From Clostridia bacterium (GTDB lineage: Bacteria; Bacillota; Clostridia; Christensenellales; Borkfalkiaceae): DNA of 64,000 nt. The notes beneath the pieces were generated by a model. It was not told the DNA's origin and did not search any database. It saw only the letters and a list, made by a program, of their open reading frames with translations. The first letter of the stretch is position 1, and the number at the start of each line of letters is the position of its first letter. The stretch lies in contig JAFQMD010000008.1 in the NCBI GenBank assembly GCA_017396365.1, positions 1 through 64,000 on the forward strand, written 5' to 3'. The position numbers and the translations under genes were made by a program. This document shows positions 25,971 through 34,608 of the stretch, piece by piece.

Positions 25971-28559
25971 ATGCTCAATTTTACTAAAGAACAAAAATAT
26001 ATAATTGAAGAAGATTTAAGCAATTTGCTCCTCCTTGCAAGAGCCGGCTCTGGCAAAACTTTCACCGTGGCTAACAAAATTGCGCGCGCTATTGAAAAAG
26101 GCGTCCGTCCCGAAGAAATTTTATGTATAACCTTTACCGTAAAAGGAGCAAGCGAACTTAAAGACGACGTTAAAAAATATTGCGGAAAGGACGGCGTAAA
26201 CGTCTTTACCATACACGGATTTTGCTATAATCTTATAAAAAACCATCTAAAAAATAGCGCGTACATGCGCGAACCGCTCATAGCAGACGAAGTTGACGTT
26301 GGCGAAACTCTTGCAAAAATCTTGTTAGTTTTTGCCGAAAGCGAAGATTACACGCTTACCGACGGCGCGCCACTTCTCCCCGAAAAGCAACTTGCAAAAA
26401 TAATGTCGCAGATAAAACACAAAAGGGACGAACTCGGCTTTGACTACTTGTCCGAAGACGGTTACGGCGTTACCGTAAACTCTTTGATAGAAGGTAGCGC
26501 GTCTTTTATTTCGCTTTTTTCTATTAAAAAACAAGGCGTAAAAATAACCGACTATTCCCTTTTAGAACTTTTAAAGAAAAAGGGTAAAGACTTCTGCCTT
26601 GCGTATCAAAGGTATCTAAGGGCTTCTTCTCTTTTAGATTTCGACGACTTAATTTTCTTTGCAAAGAGCCTGCTTTTTAGCGATAATTATAAAAAGCCTG
26701 CCTATAAGTTGATTATCGTTGATGAAATGCAAGATACGAGCATGCTCGAATATCAAATTGCCAAACGCTTTTTCGTAGACGCGCAAGTTTTAATGTGTGG
26801 CGACCCGTACCAAACCATATACTCGTGGCGCGGTTCTTCCCCGTTTGATATAATGCAAGATTTTGTAAAAAACTACGGCGCAAAAACCGTCAATTTAAAC
26901 GCAAATCACCGCTCGTCGAAACTTTTAAATTACGCAGGGCAATACTACTTAGCAAAGACTTTTAATGACGGCTTTTTGCAAGTTCCCACCTTAGACGATA
27001 TCGCCGAAGAAAAAATCGACGTCGTCGAGTGTTACGACGCCTTAGACGAAGCCGACTATATTTTCGACTATATAAAAAATTATAAGGGAGATTCTACTTC
27101 CCTTTGCATTATGGCAAGGTCGAACAGGTATTTGGCAAATCTTTATAAGCGTTTTGAAAGCAGAAATTTAACTTTACCAAAGGAAAATAGGCTGTCGTTT
27201 TTTACAGCTGATTCTGATTTTCAGTTTTATAAAAAACCCGTGGTAAAGGACTTTTTAAGTTTTTTGCGACTTTTGGTAAACCCCAACGACCAAACGGCTT
27301 TTTCTCGCATTGCCGAAAAATATATTAGCGGTGTTGGAAAAGAAACCGTTTCGGCGTTTAAAGATTTCGGCGCGTATTCGCTTTCTCTTTCGTCTTTTTT
27401 AAAAAGTGAAACCTACGATAAATTAGATCCATTTTTTACCCTAATCTCTGCCTATAAGTCGAAAAACGTCGTAGTTTACGATTTGGAAACGACGGGACTC
27501 GACCTTGAAAAAGACGAGATTATTCAAATATCCGCAAAAAAACTTACGGGCGAAGAATTCAATAGATTCGTTATCCCCAAAGGGCAAATTTCCGAAAAAG
27601 CGCTCCATACCCACGGCTACGATTTAGAACATATTTTATCGCACGGCGGAAAAGACGCCAAGTCAGTTTTGACCGATTTTGTCAAATTTGCTAACGGCTG
27701 TGTTTTAGTCGGACACAATAGCGGAAACTTCGACGATTTTATTTTAACCCGTCAACTTGAAGAAAACGCTATTGATTTCGATTTTGTTGACCGTTGCGAT
27801 ACTTTATCGCTTGCCCAAACCATCTTGCCAAACCTTATAAATTACAAACTTTCGACTTGTTGCGAGCATTTCGGTATCGTCAACCAGAGGGCTCACGACG
27901 CTTTTGCCGACGTAGAAGCGACTTTTAGCGTTTTCGTGAAATTTATGGACGACTTTATAATTCCGCAAGTTGACGCGAGAAAAAGAATAATATCCAAACG
28001 CTCGGCAAAATTTAATGCTTTTTACAAAGATTACGTAACTATGCAAGAATTTTTATCTAACGGGCAAACGCTTGCCCTTATAAAATTCATAGACCAAAAT
28101 TACGGGGTTTTAAGACAAAACGGCAAAGATAGCGACAGGGAGTCGGCAAACGACCTATACCGAACTTTAAAATCTCTTGAAAATAGTAGAAATAAAACGC
28201 TTTGGCTAAAATCGTTTTTGTCGGACACCGCGCTTTCGGGTAGCCAACTCGACGTTATTATTAAAAAACACGGTAAAATTCCACTTATTACCGTTCATCA
28301 ATCAAAGGGATGCGAATTTGAAACGGTTATTCTTGCAGGGGCGAGCGAAAACGAAATGCCGTCTTACGGAGCAAGACAAAGCGGAGATGAAACCGAAGAA
28401 AAACGAATTTTTTACGTCGCGCTATCTCGCGCGAAAACAAAATTTATTGCAACTTATCCGTCAAAACACGTAGTTGGGCAAAACGTTTATCAAAGAAACC
28501 CGTCGCCTTATCTTGCAAAATTGCCAAAAAGCGCCGTAGAAAATAAGCGTACGTACTAA
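25971..28559 (+). CDS. UvrD/Rep-family helicase with an inserted DEDDh exonuclease domain
   Basis: 862 residues. Superfamily 1A helicase motifs: Walker A ARAGSGKT (23-30), IHGFCYNLI, Walker B DEMQDTS (251-257), GDPYQTIYSWRG (277-288), NANHRSS (310-316), then VHQSKGCEFETVI (775-787) and FYVALSRAKTK (814-824). A complete DnaQ-like exonuclease is inserted at about 497-665: DLETTG (504-509), NFDDF (586-590) and HDAFAD (642-647) supply the acidic residues and His. The protein could unwind DNA and trim 3' ends. AGGGGG lies before the ATG at 25971; an upstream ATG at 25932 lies inside the promoter and is rejected. Confidence 0.9.
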   Translation: MLNFTKEQKYIIEEDLSNLLLLARAGSGKTFTVANKIARAIEKGVRPEEILCITFTVKGASELKDDVKKYCGKDGVNVFTIHGFCYNLIKNHLKNSAYMREPLIADEVDVGETLAKILLVFAESEDYTLTDGAPLLPEKQLAKIMSQIKHKRDELGFDYLSEDGYGVTVNSLIEGSASFISLFSIKKQGVKITDYSLLELLKKKGKDFCLAYQRYLRASSLLDFDDLIFFAKSLLFSDNYKKPAYKLIIVDEMQDTSMLEYQIAKRFFVDAQVLMCGDPYQTIYSWRGSSPFDIMQDFVKNYGAKTVNLNANHRSSKLLNYAGQYYLAKTFNDGFLQVPTLDDIAEEKIDVVECYDALDEADYIFDYIKNYKGDSTSLCIMARSNRYLANLYKRFESRNLTLPKENRLSFFTADSDFQFYKKPVVKDFLSFLRLLVNPNDQTAFSRIAEKYISGVGKETVSAFKDFGAYSLSLSSFLKSETYDKLDPFFTLISAYKSKNVVVYDLETTGLDLEKDEIIQISAKKLTGEEFNRFVIPKGQISEKALHTHGYDLEHILSHGGKDAKSVLTDFVKFANGCVLVGHNSGNFDDFILTRQLEENAIDFDFVDRCDTLSLAQTILPNLINYKLSTCCEHFGIVNQRAHDAFADVEATFSVFVKFMDDFIIPQVDARKRIISKRSAKFNAFYKDYVTMQEFLSNGQTLALIKFIDQNYGVLRQNGKDSDRESANDLYRTLKSLENSRNKTLWLKSFLSDTALSGSQLDVIIKKHGKIPLITVHQSKGCEFETVILAGASENEMPSYGARQSGDETEEKRIFYVALSRAKTKFIATYPSKHVVGQNVYQRNPSPYLAKLPKSAVENKRTY

Positions 28560-28575
28560 TTACCCCTTTAAACCG

Positions 28576-28604
28576 TTGACAAAAAGGCGATATTCAAGTA
28601 AAAT
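28576..28604 (+). promoter_or_regulatory. Promoter of glnN
   Basis: TTGACA (28576-28581), 17-base spacer, TAAAAT (28599-28604), about 70 bases upstream of the ATG. Confidence 0.78.
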
Positions 28605-28677
28605 AATTTTATTATTTTAAAATTATGCGTTGAAAATTCTATTTTGATTATTTAAAGTTTTGACAAAGGAGAAAACA

Positions 28678-30780
28678 ATGGAAAACTTCGATTTTAAGAG
28701 CATGTTTGCCGAATACGTCTTTACAGACGCAGAAATGAAAAGGCGCATGCCGGAAAAGGCTTACGCCGAATACGAAGACACGGTGGCAAAAAACAAGCCC
28801 TTGCCGTTGAGCCTTGCAAACGAAATCGCAAAGGCTATGAAAGACTGGGCTATTGAAAAGGGCGCAACCCACTATACCCATTGGTTTCAACCTTTAACGG
28901 GAGTAACCGCTGAAAAACACGACGCTTTTTTAGAGCCGGACGGCAATGAAAACGTCATTATGAAGTTCACGGGCAAAAATCTTGCAAGGGGGGAATCCGA
29001 TGCGTCTAGCCTTCCTAACGGCGGACTTCGTTCTACCTTTGAAGCAAGGGGTTACACCGCTTGGGACCCTACGAGCAAAGCCTTCGTGCGTGACGGCTCG
29101 CTTTATATCCCAACCGTTTTCTGCTCGTATAGTGGCGAATCTTTGGACAAAAAAACTCCACTTCTTCGTAGCGTTGAGGCAATCGGTAAACAAGCCATAA
29201 AAGTTTTACGCCTTTTGGGCGATAAAAAGACTAAAAAAGTCTTTCCAACCGTCGGCGTAGAACAAGAATACTTTTTAATAGACAAAGGCGTTTATGAAAA
29301 ACGCTTGGACTTAGCAAATTGCGGAAGAACTCTTTTTGGAGCAAAACCGCCGAAAGGTCAAGAAATTGAAGACCATTATCTTGGCAAAATCAAGTCGAGA
29401 GTTTGGAATTATATGGCTGACCTTGACAGAGAACTTTGGAAACTTGGCGTATACGCTAAAACCAAACACAACGAAGTTGCCCCCGCTCAACACGAACTCG
29501 CGTCTGTTTACACCACGACGAATTTAGCCGTTGACCATAACCAACTTATAATGTCGGTTATGAAAAGCGTTGCAAATAAGCACGATTTAGTTTGTCTTTT
29601 GCACGAAAAACCGTTCGAGGGCGTAAACGGTAGCGGTAAGCACAACAACTGGTCGCTTTCAACCGATAGAGGCGAAAACTTGTTTGACCCTACGGATAAA
29701 CCTGCTGAAAACAAACGCTTTTTGCTCTTTTTCACCGCCGTCGTTTCGGCTGTGGATAAATATCAAGACTTGCTTAGAATTTCAGCAACGAGCGCAAGCA
29801 ACGACCACCGTTTAGGCGGTAGCGAAGCGCCACCGTCGGTTATTTCAATGTTTATCGGCGACGATTTGTCCGAAGTTTTCACGGCTATTGAATCTGGTAC
29901 GAAATATCAGGATAAAGACGCCGACGAAGTTGCTTTTTGCGAGGGCATTCTCCCACACCTTAAAAAAGACAAGACGGATAGAAACAGAACTTCTCCGTTT
30001 GCTTTTACGGGTAATAAATTTGAATTCCGTATGGTCGGCTCTAATATGTCGGTTGCCGACGCTAATATAGTTTTAAATACTATCGTTGCCGAACAGTTTA
30101 GAATTATCGCAGAAAAACTTGAAAATGCTGAGAATATCGACGACGCTATCGACTACCTTATCGTAAAGGCGATAAGAAAACACGGTAGAGTAATCTTTAA
30201 CGGCAACAACTACTCGGACGAGTGGAAACAAGAAGCCGAAAGAAGAGGGCTTTTAAATCTTCCTACCACGGTTGACGCTTTAAAACACTATACTGCGGAC
30301 AAAAACGTTGAACTTTTCTCTCGCCACGAAGTATTTACGAAAAGCGAAGTGGAAAGCCGTCACGAAATTTTATTAGACGCGTACAGTAAAGCCGTTGACG
30401 TCGAAGCGAGAACTATGGTTCACGTCGTAAAAAGACAGATTATTCCTGCGGTTATCAAATTTGAAAAGGAAGTTTCAACTACGCTTAACCAAAAACAAGC
30501 GTTGGGCTTAGGGCTTAAAAATTCTGCCGAAGCATCTCTCGTTATAAACCTTTCAAAAAATTTAGACGGACTTTACACGGCGGTTTCTAAACTTGAATAC
30601 GACCTTTTAGACGGCGCTAAAAAATCTTGCTCGCTTGAAAAAGCCGAGTTTGACAAGTCGGTAATTTTGACGGATATGCGCGCCGTAAGAGATTACGTAG
30701 ACGCGCTCGAGAGCATTACCGACCAAGAATTTTGGCCTTTCCCAAATTATACCGAAATATTAAATAGCGTTACTTACTAA
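28678..30780 (+). CDS. glnN: Glutamine synthetase type III
   Basis: 700 residues, the length of the GSIII (GlnN) family rather than the ~440 of type I. It makes glutamine from glutamate, ammonia and ATP. Visible motifs: VGVEQEYFLID (metal site), KHNEVAPAQHELA, VNGSGKHNNWSLST, RLGGSEAPPSV and GSNMSVADANIVLN. AAAGGAG precedes the ATG at 28678; an earlier ATG at 28660 would place this site inside the gene. It is monocistronic, with its own promoter and a strong terminator. Likely the main ammonia-assimilating enzyme. Confidence 0.95.
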   Translation: MENFDFKSMFAEYVFTDAEMKRRMPEKAYAEYEDTVAKNKPLPLSLANEIAKAMKDWAIEKGATHYTHWFQPLTGVTAEKHDAFLEPDGNENVIMKFTGKNLARGESDASSLPNGGLRSTFEARGYTAWDPTSKAFVRDGSLYIPTVFCSYSGESLDKKTPLLRSVEAIGKQAIKVLRLLGDKKTKKVFPTVGVEQEYFLIDKGVYEKRLDLANCGRTLFGAKPPKGQEIEDHYLGKIKSRVWNYMADLDRELWKLGVYAKTKHNEVAPAQHELASVYTTTNLAVDHNQLIMSVMKSVANKHDLVCLLHEKPFEGVNGSGKHNNWSLSTDRGENLFDPTDKPAENKRFLLFFTAVVSAVDKYQDLLRISATSASNDHRLGGSEAPPSVISMFIGDDLSEVFTAIESGTKYQDKDADEVAFCEGILPHLKKDKTDRNRTSPFAFTGNKFEFRMVGSNMSVADANIVLNTIVAEQFRIIAEKLENAENIDDAIDYLIVKAIRKHGRVIFNGNNYSDEWKQEAERRGLLNLPTTVDALKHYTADKNVELFSRHEVFTKSEVESRHEILLDAYSKAVDVEARTMVHVVKRQIIPAVIKFEKEVSTTLNQKQALGLGLKNSAEASLVINLSKNLDGLYTAVSKLEYDLLDGAKKSCSLEKAEFDKSVILTDMRAVRDYVDALESITDQEFWPFPNYTEILNSVTY

Positions 30781-30786
30781 AAGAGC

Positions 30787-30818
30787 GCGCCGAGAGAAAA
30801 TTCTCTCGGCGCTTTTTC
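30787..30818 (+). terminator. Terminator after glnN
   Basis: GCGCCGAGAGAA (30787-30798) pairs with TTCTCTCGGCGC (30801-30812), followed by TTTTT. Confidence 0.9.
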
Positions 30819-30846
30819 ATTTTTATAAAAATTTTTAAAAAGCCTG

Positions 30847-30875
30847 TTGTAAAACCATCGTTTTGGTGGTAAAAT
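30847..30875 (+). promoter_or_regulatory. Promoter of fucO
   Basis: TTGTAA (30847-30852), 17-base spacer, TAAAAT (30870-30875). The spacer holds an imperfect inverted repeat (ACCA / TGGT around TCGTTT) that could be an operator. Confidence 0.55.
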
Positions 30876-30917
30876 AATATTGATAAAAATTGCCTTATGG
30901 CAAAAAGGAGTATTTTT

Positions 30918-32066
30918 ATGAGAATGATTTTAAACGAAACGTCTTATTTTGGCGCTGGTTGCAGAAAAGAACTTGCCAACGAAATGGCTCGTAGGGGCTA
31001 CAAAAAAGCCTTTGTCGTAACGGATAAAGACTTGGTAAAATTCGGCGTTGCAAAACTCGTTACCGACGAACTCGACGGAGCAAAAATTTGCTATACCACG
31101 TTTGACGATATAAAGGCTAACCCAACTATAAAAAACGTTTTGGACGGACTTAAACAGTTTAAAGATTTTGCTCCCGACGTAATTATAGCAATCGGTGGCG
31201 GTTCGGTTATCGACACGGCAAAGGCTATCGGTATTATCGCGACTAACCCCGATTTTGCCGACGTAAAATCTCTTGAAGGCGTTGCCGACACAAAAAATAA
31301 ATGTTTCCCTATCATTGCATTTGCAACAACTTCGGGAACGGCGGCGGAAGTTACTATAAACTACGTAATCACCGACGAAGACGCAGGTAGAAAACTCGTT
31401 TGCGTAGATCCTAACGATATCCCCATTATTGCGTTTAACGACGCGGATATGATGATGAGTATGCCTAAAGGTCTTACCGCCGCTACTGGTATGGACGCTT
31501 TAACTCACGCTATTGAAGGTTATATTACTAAAGGCGCGCACGCGCTTAGCGATTTGCTTTGCTGGAACTCTATTAAAATGATTGCCGAAAATTTAGAAAA
31601 CGCTGTAAAATGCGGAAACGACGCTACCGCTCGTGAAGGTATGGCTATGGGTAGTTACGTTGCAGGTATGGCTTTTTCTAACGTAGGACTTGGAATTGTT
31701 CACTCTATGGCGCACCCATTAGGAGCGAGATTTGATATAGCGCACGGCGTTGCAAACGCTCTTCTTTTGCCGTACGTTATGGAGTACAATATGCAATCTG
31801 CAAAAGCAAAATACGCCGATATCGCAAGGGCAATGGGCGTTGACGTCAAGGGCTTAAGCGCCGACGAAGCGGCTGTTTCTGCTATAAACGCCGTAAAAAC
31901 TCTCTCTGAAAAAATCGGTATTCCAAAACGCCTTAGAGATATAGGCATAAAAGAAGAAGACCTTGAAATGCTTGCAAAAGACGCAATTATAGACCCGTGC
32001 ACGGGCGGAAATCCTGCTCCCGTTACGGTAGAAGATATTTTGGCAATTTACAAAAAAGCATTTTAA
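30918..32066 (+). CDS. fucO: Lactaldehyde reductase / iron-dependent alcohol dehydrogenase
   Basis: 382 residues, close in length and sequence pattern to E. coli FucO. It reduces lactaldehyde to 1,2-propanediol during fucose or rhamnose fermentation. Nucleotide binding: AIGGGSVIDTAKAIG. Metal ligands are in MDALTHAIEGY and VHSMAHPLG...IAHGVANA. The start at 30918 has AAGGAG upstream and gives RMILNET, as in FucO; the earlier ATG at 30897 lies on the wrong side of the ribosome binding site. No fucose genes are adjacent, so it may act as a general short-chain alcohol dehydrogenase. Confidence 0.9.
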   Translation: MRMILNETSYFGAGCRKELANEMARRGYKKAFVVTDKDLVKFGVAKLVTDELDGAKICYTTFDDIKANPTIKNVLDGLKQFKDFAPDVIIAIGGGSVIDTAKAIGIIATNPDFADVKSLEGVADTKNKCFPIIAFATTSGTAAEVTINYVITDEDAGRKLVCVDPNDIPIIAFNDADMMMSMPKGLTAATGMDALTHAIEGYITKGAHALSDLLCWNSIKMIAENLENAVKCGNDATAREGMAMGSYVAGMAFSNVGLGIVHSMAHPLGARFDIAHGVANALLLPYVMEYNMQSAKAKYADIARAMGVDVKGLSADEAAVSAINAVKTLSEKIGIPKRLRDIGIKEEDLEMLAKDAIIDPCTGGNPAPVTVEDILAIYKKAF

Positions 32067-32097
32067 TCTAACTTAAAATAGTAAATGGCGGACGTAA

Positions 32098-32334
32098 GCC
32101 GAGTCCCTACAAGGGATTCGGCAACTAAATAAATCCTAAACGGATTTGTGATATTCGTCTAACGACGAGTTATATTGCCTATCGGCAGTTATATTTGCCT
32201 AACGGCAAGTTGTGGATTTATTTAATATAACTTTGGCGTAGCCAAAATAAAACTGCTTACGCAGTTGGCGTTCGCTTCGCTCGGCTAAACTGTTTACTGC
32301 GTAAACAATACAACTTTTAGCCACAAGGCTAAAA
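32098..32334. repeat. Run of nine unrelated micro-hairpins
   Basis: Nine short inverted repeats follow each other: 32098-32122, 32131-32147, 32155-32168, 32176-32187, 32195-32208, 32232-32246, 32251-32266, 32291-32307, 32315-32334. Stems are 4-11 bp and differ in sequence; loops are three to five bases, often TAAC, TATC or TTAC. Examples: TTGCC-TAAC-GGCAA and AACTGC-TTAC-GCAGTT. No open frame of note. It occupies most of the fucO-to-Xre gap (32067-32505). Confidence 0.8.
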
Positions 32335-32372
32335 ATATAACTATATTAACCTAATTTTTGTGGTAAAGATAA

Positions 32373-32412
32373 AGCCCACCATATTTCGCCTTAAAGCGAA
32401 GTATAGTGGGCT
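32373..32412. repeat. Long imperfect hairpin
   Basis: AGCCCAC (32373-32379) and GTGGGCT (32406-32412) enclose an inner stem TTCGC/GCGAA with small mismatches between. It lies after the micro-hairpin run and may end the minus-strand Xre transcript or belong to the repeat region. Confidence 0.6.
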
Positions 32413-32505
32413 AAACTTTTGTATTAAATTAAAATTCCCTTATAGGAACACCCTAAAGTCTGCCATTTTTCTTTAAAAATATAAAATTAGTTTATAAAAA
32501 AATTT

Positions 32506-32715
32506 TTACCTATAATCAGAAACGCCTAATAAAAAATCAAGGCTTTCCCCAAGTTCTTTACTTATTAACACTAATGTATCTAACGATGGCTCTCTTTTCC
32601 CCGTGCAATAGTTGTTAATAACCCCTTGCGACATCCCTATCCTTTTTGCAAAAGCATTTTGAGATATTCCCTTTTCTTCTAAAATTTGCTTAAAGCGTTC
32701 TCGAAATTTATTCAT
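32506..32715 (-). CDS. Small Xre-family DNA-binding protein (CI-like position)
   Basis: 69 residues, almost entirely one helix-turn-helix domain: KGISQNAFAKRIGMSQGVINNYCTGKREP is the classic Xre helix 2-turn-helix 3 region (key part SQNAFAKRIGMSQ). It has no sensor or dimerisation domain. The start at 32715 gives MNKFRERFKQ; no clear ribosome binding site, and a TATAAT on this strand lies only a few bases upstream, so the mRNA leader would be short. It diverges from a second small Xre gene across two shared operators, the arrangement of a lambda-type CI/Cro switch. Confidence 0.82.
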   Translation of the reverse strand: MNKFRERFKQILEEKGISQNAFAKRIGMSQGVINNYCTGKREPSLDTLVLISKELGESLDFLLGVSDYR

Positions 32716-32748
32716 AAATATATTATACAACATTTATGCGCATTTGTC

Positions 32749-32777
32749 TTGACATACGGCTATTAGCCGTATATAAT
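32749..32777 (+). promoter_or_regulatory. Consensus promoter of the second Xre gene
   Basis: TTGACA (32749-32754), 17-base spacer, TATAAT (32772-32777). The whole spacer is an operator palindrome. Confidence 0.85.
32755..32771. promoter_or_regulatory. Operator 1 for the Xre pair
   Basis: TACGGCTATTAGCCGTA, palindromic except for its centre, exactly filling the -35/-10 spacer. A bound repressor would block RNA polymerase. Confidence 0.78.
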
Positions 32778-32785
32778 ATATTTAA

Positions 32786-32796
32786 TGCTATTAGCA
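32786..32796. promoter_or_regulatory. Operator 2 for the Xre pair
   Basis: TGCTATTAGCA shares the GCTATTAGC core with operator 1. The centres are 28 bp apart. It overlaps the expected transcript start and lies just before the AGGAGG of the plus-strand gene. Confidence 0.72.
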
Positions 32797-32809
32797 GTAG
32801 GAGGTAAAC

Positions 32810-33013
32810 ATGGAAAAATTTTTTAAAACTGATTTAATTACGGACTATATGAAACAAAACGCTTTAACAAAAAATGACTTTTGCAATGTTTGTAATATTA
32901 GCACAAAAGAGTATGATATGCTTTTTAACCAAGATTGTGAAATCGAACTTCTAACCCTTTTTAAAATAGCCAAGTTTTTTAAAATACAAGTTAAAGATTT
33001 GTTTATAAAATAG
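32810..33013 (+). CDS. Small Xre/Cro-like DNA-binding protein
   Basis: 67 residues. The pattern ALTKNDFCNVCNISTKEYDML resembles a helix-turn-helix, followed by TLFKIAKFFKIQVKDLF, the typical last helices of Xre domains. AGGAGG lies eight bases before the ATG. It is transcribed from a consensus promoter carrying two operators and diverges from the Xre gene at 32506-32715. It lacks other domains. The regulated genes, beyond themselves, are not apparent. Confidence 0.75.
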   Translation: MEKFFKTDLITDYMKQNALTKNDFCNVCNISTKEYDMLFNQDCEIELLTLFKIAKFFKIQVKDLFIK

Positions 33014-33080
33014 ATATATATAAGATTTAGTTTAAAGTGTATTTCTGAAAAATATAATACCAAAATGTAACGATAAAATT

Positions 33081-33104
33081 ATGGGAAGGGCAAGCCCTTC
33101 CCAT
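33081..33104. repeat. Perfect palindrome
   Basis: ATGGGAAGGGC-AA-GCCCTTCCCAT, an 11-bp stem. It lies at the left edge of the repeat region before gap and may be a terminator core without a T tract. Confidence 0.6.
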
Positions 33105-33116
33105 ACGGATATTTTA

Positions 33117-33431
33117 AACCTTTTGAAACTTTTAAACCGAGCAAGACAAGGCTCGCAATAAATCTGCCTTTCTCAAGTGAGTATTTAAGGGTTTAGAAAC
33201 GAGTTAGACAAGGCTCAAAAAGGGAAATCGAGTGGTATATTTTTTATTTTGAGACTTTAGAGCCGAGCAAGACAAGGCTCGCAATAAATCTGCCTTTCTC
33301 AAGTGAGTATTTAAGGGTTTAGAAACAAGTTAGACAAGGCTCAAAAAGGGAAATCGGGTGGGATAGACCTTTGTGGTCATCCCAATCGATTTCCCTTTTT
33401 AGAAACGAAGTATAACGACGTTTATAAAGCC
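33117..33431 (+). repeat. Structured dispersed element, locus 2
   Basis: Contains a 98-bp direct repeat (33137-33235 and 33263-33361) with two differences, each carrying the GAGCAAGACAAGGCTC hairpin. The rightmost copy has the full long hairpin: AAAAAGGGAAATCG (33343-33356) pairs with CGATTTCCCTTTTT (33387-33400) around GGGAT-A-GACC / GGTC-ATCCC. The end AACGAAGTATAACGACG resembles the right ends of other copies and lies next to the gap stop codon. No protein is encoded in 33014-33431. Confidence 0.78.
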
Positions 33432-34454
33432 TTAAATTTGTGCAAAATACTTAATAGTTCTTACCATTTGGCTGGTGTAAGAGTTTTCGTTGTCGTACCA
33501 AGCAACTACTTGAACTTGAGTTTCATCAGTTTCAGCAATGTAAGTTGCCATAGTTTGAGTAGCATCGAAAAGTGAACCGTAAGTAATACCGATAATATCA
33601 GAAGAAACGAGTTGTTCTTCGGTGTATCCGAACGAATCGTTTGCAGCAGCCTTCATAGCAGCGTTGATATCGTCTTTAGAAACTTTACCCTTTACAACTG
33701 CAACTAAAATAGTAGTTGAACCGGTTGGAACTGGAACTCTTTGAGCAGATCCGATAAGTTTGCCGTTAAGTTCAGGAATAACAAGACCGATTGCCTTTGC
33801 AGCGCCGGTAGAGTTAGGAACGATATTAACAGCAGCGGCTCTTGCTCTTCTTAAGTCACCCTTTCTGTGTGGTCCGTCAAGAACCATTTGGTCACCGGTG
33901 AAAGCGTGAACGGTAGTCATGATACCGCTCTTAACTTCAGCGAGTTTGTTAAGAGTGTTTGCCATAGGAGCAAGACAGTTAGTAGTACAAGATGCAGCAG
34001 AAATAATCTTGTCGTCAGCGGTAAGAGTGCCTTCGTTTACGCTGTAAACGATAGTCTTAAGGTCGTTACCTGCAGGAGCAGAAATAACTACTTTCTTTGC
34101 GCCAGCGTCGATATGCGCTTGAGATTTAGCCTTTGAGCAGTAGAAACCAGTACATTCTAATACAACGTCTACGTCTAAAGCGCCCCAAGGACAGTTAACT
34201 GCGTCCTTTTCAGCGTAAATCTTGATAGTCTTTCCGTTTACGGTGATAGTACCTTCTTCGTCGTTTGCAAAAACAGTGTTTGCAAGAGCGTATCTGCCTT
34301 GAGCAGAGTCGTATTTAAGAAGGTGAGCAAGCATTGATGGGCTAGTAAGGTCGTTGATAGCAACAACTTCATAACCTTCTGCGCCGAACATTTGTCTGAA
34401 TGCAAGACGTCCGATTCTTCCGAAACCGTTAATTGCAACTTTTACATTTGCCAT
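33432..34454 (-). CDS. gap: Glyceraldehyde-3-phosphate dehydrogenase
   Basis: 340 residues, type I GAPDH of glycolysis. N-terminal NAD-binding [13 protein letters not shown], catalytic Cys156 in [10 protein letters not shown], and the substrate-binding [15 protein letters not shown] segment ([10 protein letters not shown]). C-terminal [15 protein letters not shown] is conserved. Codon choice is more uniform than in neighbours, as expected for a highly expressed gene. GGAGG precedes the ATG. Its promoter is at 34517-34545; the 3' end abuts a structured dispersed element instead of a simple terminator. Confidence 0.96.
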   Translation of the reverse strand: MANVKVAINGFGRIGRLAFRQMFGAEGYEVVAINDLTSPSMLAHLLKYDSAQGRYALANTVFANDEEGTITVNGKTIKIYAEKDAVNCPWGALDVDVVLECTGFYCSKAKSQAHIDAGAKKVVISAPAGNDLKTIVYSVNEGTLTADDKIISAASCTTNCLAPMANTLNKLAEVKSGIMTTVHAFTGDQMVLDGPHRKGDLRRARAAAVNIVPNSTGAAKAIGLVIPELNGKLIGSAQRVPVPTGSTTILVAVVKGKVSKDDINAAMKAAANDSFGYTEEQLVSSDIIGITYGSLFDATQTMATYIAETDETQVQVVAWYDNENSYTSQMVRTIKYFAQI

Positions 34455-34516
34455 AATAATATGACCTCCGAAAATTTATTTACGTAATTAAAGGGGCTTT
34501 TAGCCCAACCTATTCT

Positions 34517-34545
34517 ATTATAGTCGCTAATAGACTTAAAGTCAA
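34517..34545 (-). promoter_or_regulatory. Promoter of gap
   Basis: Minus strand TTGACT (34540-34545), 17-base spacer, TATAAT (34517-34522). Confidence 0.75.
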
Positions 34546-34608
34546 TTATTTTTAAGTAAGATTTTACTAAAGTAAAATTATATAAGGGTAAATTTAGATT
34601 GTTTTCAA

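Noticed and set aside
33137-33361. CRISPR-like appearance of the 98-bp direct repeats
   Set aside because: Only two copies, too long for CRISPR repeats, no regular spacers and no cas genes. They belong to the structured element family.
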